Source: Thalassobaculum_A sp040219215 (lineage in GTDB: Bacteria; Pseudomonadota; Alphaproteobacteria; Thalassobaculales; Thalassobaculaceae). Taken from it: 64,000 nt of DNA. Shown here in pieces: positions 61,459-64,000 of the stretch. The notes under the pieces are model-generated. The model did not search any database. It saw only the letters and a program-made list of their open reading frames with translations, and was not told the DNA's origin. Location: positions 1 through 64,000 of the forward strand of contig NZ_JAVJSX010000006.1 in assembly GCF_040219215.1 (NCBI RefSeq). The letters run 5' to 3'. Positions within the stretch are counted from its first letter, which is position 1. Every line of letters begins with the position of its first letter. The position numbers and the translations under genes were made by a program.

Positions 61459-62175
61459 ATGCCACGCACGATCGATGCCGGCGGTCGCCTGCAACGCTAT
61501 GACACCAGGACCCGCGACGGAGACCTGCTGACCCGAACGGTATTAACGGCGAACGAGCGCTTCGCCGTCATGCTTGGCGCGATGGCCGCGCTCCCGGTCG
61601 ATACCGACCGTCTGGTCCGCGAGTTCGGCGCATTGGTCGAAGAGGGCATCGACCCGGGCCTCGCCGAAGACATCCTCGTGCAGATGGCCGCGTACATCGG
61701 ATTCCCGCGGGCTGCAGCGGCGCTGGACGCGTTCCGTCTCGCCGACCTCCGGCGGCCACCGGTCGACGATGTCGCCACGGTATCCGACGAGCAGCGCTAC
61801 GAAGCAGGTATCACCGCCTACGCGCAGGTCAACGGCACGGCGCTGGCCACGATCCGGGCCGCCTTTGGCGACCTCGCCGGCGAGATGATCGACCTCACGT
61901 TCCGGTCGTTCGGCGACGTCTTCAGCACGTCGAGCCAGCCCTTGCCGTTGCGCCAGCTCGCCACGGTCGCCGCGTTGGCCGCTCTCGGCGGCGCGGCACC
62001 GCAACTTCGGTTCCACATCGGCGGCGCGCTGGCGGTCGGGGTAACCCAGCGGAAGCTGGTCGAGGCGTTCATCTGGGTTCAGTACCTGGCGGGCATGCCG
62101 GCCGCCTACAACGCGTTGGTCGAACTGAAGCAAGCGCTGGCCAGCGGCTCGGACGCCCCTCCAGCCTACGAATAG
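61459..62175 (+). CDS. Carboxymuconolactone decarboxylase-like protein without cysteines
   Basis: A 238-residue helical protein with two carboxymuconolactone decarboxylase (CMD)/AhpD-like repeats (about 30-95 and 140-225): LTANERFAVMLGAMAAL, DPGLAEDILVQMAAYIGFPRA, and LPLRQLATVAALAALGGAAPQLRFHI, VTQRKLVEAFIWVQYLAG. No Cys is present, so the AhpD-type CxxC redox centre is absent. A GGGAG lies upstream of ATG 61459. It is divergent from a LysR gene; the function is unknown, perhaps decarboxylation or another lyase step. Confidence 0.82.
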   Translation: MPRTIDAGGRLQRYDTRTRDGDLLTRTVLTANERFAVMLGAMAALPVDTDRLVREFGALVEEGIDPGLAEDILVQMAAYIGFPRAAAALDAFRLADLRRPPVDDVATVSDEQRYEAGITAYAQVNGTALATIRAAFGDLAGEMIDLTFRSFGDVFSTSSQPLPLRQLATVAALAALGGAAPQLRFHIGGALAVGVTQRKLVEAFIWVQYLAGMPAAYNALVELKQALASGSDAPPAYE

Positions 62176-62306
62176 CCTCTCCGACCGCGGCGGATGGCGG
62201 CCCGTCCGGGACAACCGCTTGCCGCCCGGTCCAGCAGCGTCCTACCCTCGCCTCCAAGATGTCTTGGCCGGTTGCACCGGCGTTCAGGATCCGCCGGGAG
62301 GACACA

Positions 62307-63224
62307 ATGAAAATCGCGATCGTCGGCTGCGGCGCCATGGGATCGATCTATGCCGGGTTGATGGCCGACGCCGGCAACGAGGTCTGGGCGGTCGACACCT
62401 GGAAGGAGCACGTGGACACCATCAACCGCGACGGTCTGCGCGTTGAAGGCAAGTCCGGCGACCGGACGGTGCGCGTCCACGCCACCACCAACGGCAACGA
62501 TGTCGGACTCTGCGATCTGGTGATCGTGGCGACCAAGGCCAGCGGAGTTGCCGCCGCTGCGAAGACCGCGCTGTCGATGACTGGCCCGGATACCATGATC
62601 CTGACGATCCAGAACGGGCTGGGCGCCGCCGACCGGATCGCCGAGGCGATCCCGACCAGTCAGGTTATGCTGGGGGTCGTGGGCGGCTTCGGCGCCTCGA
62701 TGAAGGGCCCCGGCCATGCACACCACAACGGCATGGAACTGGTCCGGCTGGGCGAGATGGACGGCGGCGAGACCGACCGCCTCGCCAAGGTGGTGAAGGT
62801 CTGGGAGGATTCCGGCTTTGCAGCCAAGGGCTACCCGGACATCCACCAGATGATCTGGGAAAAGCTGATCTGCAACTGCACGTTCTCCGGGCCGTGCTGC
62901 ATCACCGGGCTGACCGTCGGACAGATCCTCGACAGCGAGGACGCCTGGCCGATCGCCCGGGCCTGCGCTGCAGAGGCCGACACGGTCGCGCGAACCAAGG
63001 GCATCAAGCTCGGCTTCGACGATGTGGAAAGCTACATCCGGACCTTCGGCGCCAAGATCCGAGGGGCCAAACCGTCGATGCTGCAGGACCATGAGGCACG
63101 CCGGGCGTCGGAGATCGATGCGATCAACGGCGCCATCCCGGCCGAGGCGGCCAAGGTCGGGCTGTCGGCACCGACCAACGCCACCGTCGCCGGCTTGATC
63201 CGGGCCCGCGAAAGCGGCTTCTGA
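62307..63224 (+). CDS. Ketopantoate reductase family protein
   Basis: A 305-residue protein with the ketopantoate reductase (PanE/ApbA) fold: Rossmann KIAIVGCGAMGSIYAGLMADAG, VIVATKASGVAAAA, TIQNGLGAADRIAE, and the C-terminal helical domain with KLICNCTFSGPCCITGLTVG and a conserved Lys/Asn/Ser region. It could be panE for coenzyme A synthesis or a 2-hydroxy-acid or oxidation-product reductase of a catabolic cluster with the neighbouring genes. GGGAGGACAC precedes the ATG at 62307. It lies 131 bases after the CMD-like gene. Confidence 0.85.
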   Translation: MKIAIVGCGAMGSIYAGLMADAGNEVWAVDTWKEHVDTINRDGLRVEGKSGDRTVRVHATTNGNDVGLCDLVIVATKASGVAAAAKTALSMTGPDTMILTIQNGLGAADRIAEAIPTSQVMLGVVGGFGASMKGPGHAHHNGMELVRLGEMDGGETDRLAKVVKVWEDSGFAAKGYPDIHQMIWEKLICNCTFSGPCCITGLTVGQILDSEDAWPIARACAAEADTVARTKGIKLGFDDVESYIRTFGAKIRGAKPSMLQDHEARRASEIDAINGAIPAEAAKVGLSAPTNATVAGLIRARESGF

Positions 63225-63242
63225 TCGACCGGGCGGGCGTTC

Positions 63243-63265
63243 GGGGCGGCGAGAAGCCGCCCCGT
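63243..63265. terminator. Hairpin between convergent genes
   Basis: CGGGGCGGC (63243-63251) pairs perfectly with GCCGCCCCG (63257-63265) around GAGAA. It lies between the ketopantoate-reductase-like stop (plus) and the TPR-protein stop (minus) and may end transcription from both sides. No T-tract follows, so confidence is moderate. Confidence 0.5.
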
Positions 63266-63269
63266 CATC

Positions 63270-64000
63270 CTACAGCTTGGTGCGGCGGGCCAGCGGCTGG
63301 TTGCCTTCCTCTGTCAACCAGAAATAAAGCAACGCCGTCTCGGGGTAGTTCTCGAAGTACTTGGAGTTTTCCTTCGCCTTGATCATTTTCTGATCGGCCT
63401 CGGTCGGTCGCGCCGACTTCTTCAGCATCCGCGACCAATAGACATACACCTCGGACGAATTCGGGTTCAGCCAGGCGGCATGCCGGAAGCTCTGCTCGGC
63501 TGCCTTGAACCGCTCCAGCTCGGTCTCGGCCACGCCCTTGATGGTGTAGGCGCTGGCCAGCAGGGTGCGGTTGTTGGTCATGGGCCAGTAGGTCGGGTAG
63601 ATCACCTTCTCCAGGATCTTCAGCGCCTCCTCGTAGCGGTCCTCGTGAACATCCAGGAAAGCGAGGTTCAGATACCCGACAGACAGCTTGGGATCGGACT
63701 CGATGGACTTCTGGAAGTCGGCCCGGGCGGTCGCCACGTCGTTGTCGAGCAACCCCATGATGCCGCGCAGGTTCTCAAGCAAGGCGCGGTGATCGTGGGT
63801 CAGCGACCCTGGAAGGTCATTGATCTCCTTGTCGATCATGACCCGGCTCGGGTCGACATCCTCGTTGTTCTTCGCCCGCCCGTTCAGGTCGTACAGCAGC
63901 GCCAGGTAGGGATCGAGCTTCAGGACGGCCTGAAAAGCGGCATCGCGGATCAGATGGTCGAAATCGTCGTCCTTGGAATGCGCCGACATCTGGATGTCGA
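63270..64000 (-). CDS. TPR-containing protein, 5' end beyond the window
   Basis: At least 239 residues with TPR-like helix pairs: ARADFQKSIESDPKLSVGYLNLAFL, YEEALKILEKVIYP, ELERFKAAEQSFRHAAWLNPNSSEVY and YWSRMLKKSARPTEADQKM. There is an ATG at 63989, but the frame stays open to the window end with no ribosome site before this ATG, so the gene probably continues upstream. No signal peptide or enzyme domain is visible. It probably acts as a protein-interaction scaffold. Its function is not recognised. Confidence 0.85.
   Translation of the reverse strand, partial: DIQMSAHSKDDDFDHLIRDAAFQAVLKLDPYLALLYDLNGRAKNNEDVDPSRVMIDKEINDLPGSLTHDHRALLENLRGIMGLLDNDVATARADFQKSIESDPKLSVGYLNLAFLDVHEDRYEEALKILEKVIYPTYWPMTNNRTLLASAYTIKGVAETELERFKAAEQSFRHAAWLNPNSSEVYVYWSRMLKKSARPTEADQKMIKAKENSKYFENYPETALLYFWLTEEGNQPLARRTKL

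Overview
The window reads as chromosomal DNA of a high-GC alphaproteobacterium, most likely a free-living, possibly marine member of the Rhodospirillales side of the class. This rests on an alphaproteobacterial mitofilin (Mic60) gene inside a hemC-hemD-hemY block, DUF1178 and DUF4167 family genes, a lysC-ptsP pair, and a dimethylsulfoniopropionate (DMSP) demethylase-like gene. About 57 protein genes and one tRNA are supported. I see no rRNA, phage, insertion sequence or CRISPR array. The taxonomic call is inference from gene content.

Region by region. 1-940: the C-terminal half of groEL, interrupted near the window edge by an in-frame stop. 1037-3858 (minus): EVE-domain protein, YciI-like protein, gpsA, tsaD. 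3906-8498 (plus): hemC-hemD-mic60-hemY, linking tetrapyrrole synthesis to inner-membrane organisation. 8667-10770: an unrecognised protein, tRNA-Thr(CGU), a small exported protein and an OsmC-like protein. 10903-14125: a NodU/CmcH-type carbamoyltransferase divergent from dmdA. 14136-17445 (minus): PAS-like protein, methyltransferase, and an aminotransferase-dehydrogenase fusion. 17528-31047: core metabolism and translation, with DUF1178, ubiG, lysC-ptsP, a rodZ-like gene, ispG, hisS, a divergent glutamyl-tRNA-reductase-like gene, prfA, prmC and DUF4167.

31051-37668: WYL regulator, MOSC protein, clpB with a good heat-shock (sigma32-type) promoter candidate, and a second carbamoyltransferase. 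37741-42211 (minus): a Gld-like ABC system. 42328-44043: an adenylate cyclase carrying a histidine-rich membrane anchor and a 2Fe-2S ferredoxin domain. 44072-47012 (minus): GST, M20 amidohydrolase and diaminopropionate ammonia-lyase in overlapping order. 47245-50389: a small DUF2798 membrane protein and a bacteriophytochrome-type kinase that has lost its chromophore cysteine. 50459-53747: a Crp/Fnr regulator divergent from a cytochrome P460, cytochrome c and DUF3179 operon. 53865-59359: an Lrp-type regulator and a complete branched-chain amino-acid-type ABC importer (livKHMGF order). 59548-64000: nitroreductase, LysR regulator, a cysteine-free carboxymuconolactone-decarboxylase-like protein, a ketopantoate-reductase-like protein and a TPR protein cut by the window end.

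The strongest leads are signalling proteins with unusual module combinations (redox cyclase, chromophore-less phytochrome), the P460 operon, the aminotransferase-SDR fusion and the two isolated carbamoyltransferases. No single locus is clearly a wholly new system. Several small operators and hairpins are reported as sequence observations with modest confidence.
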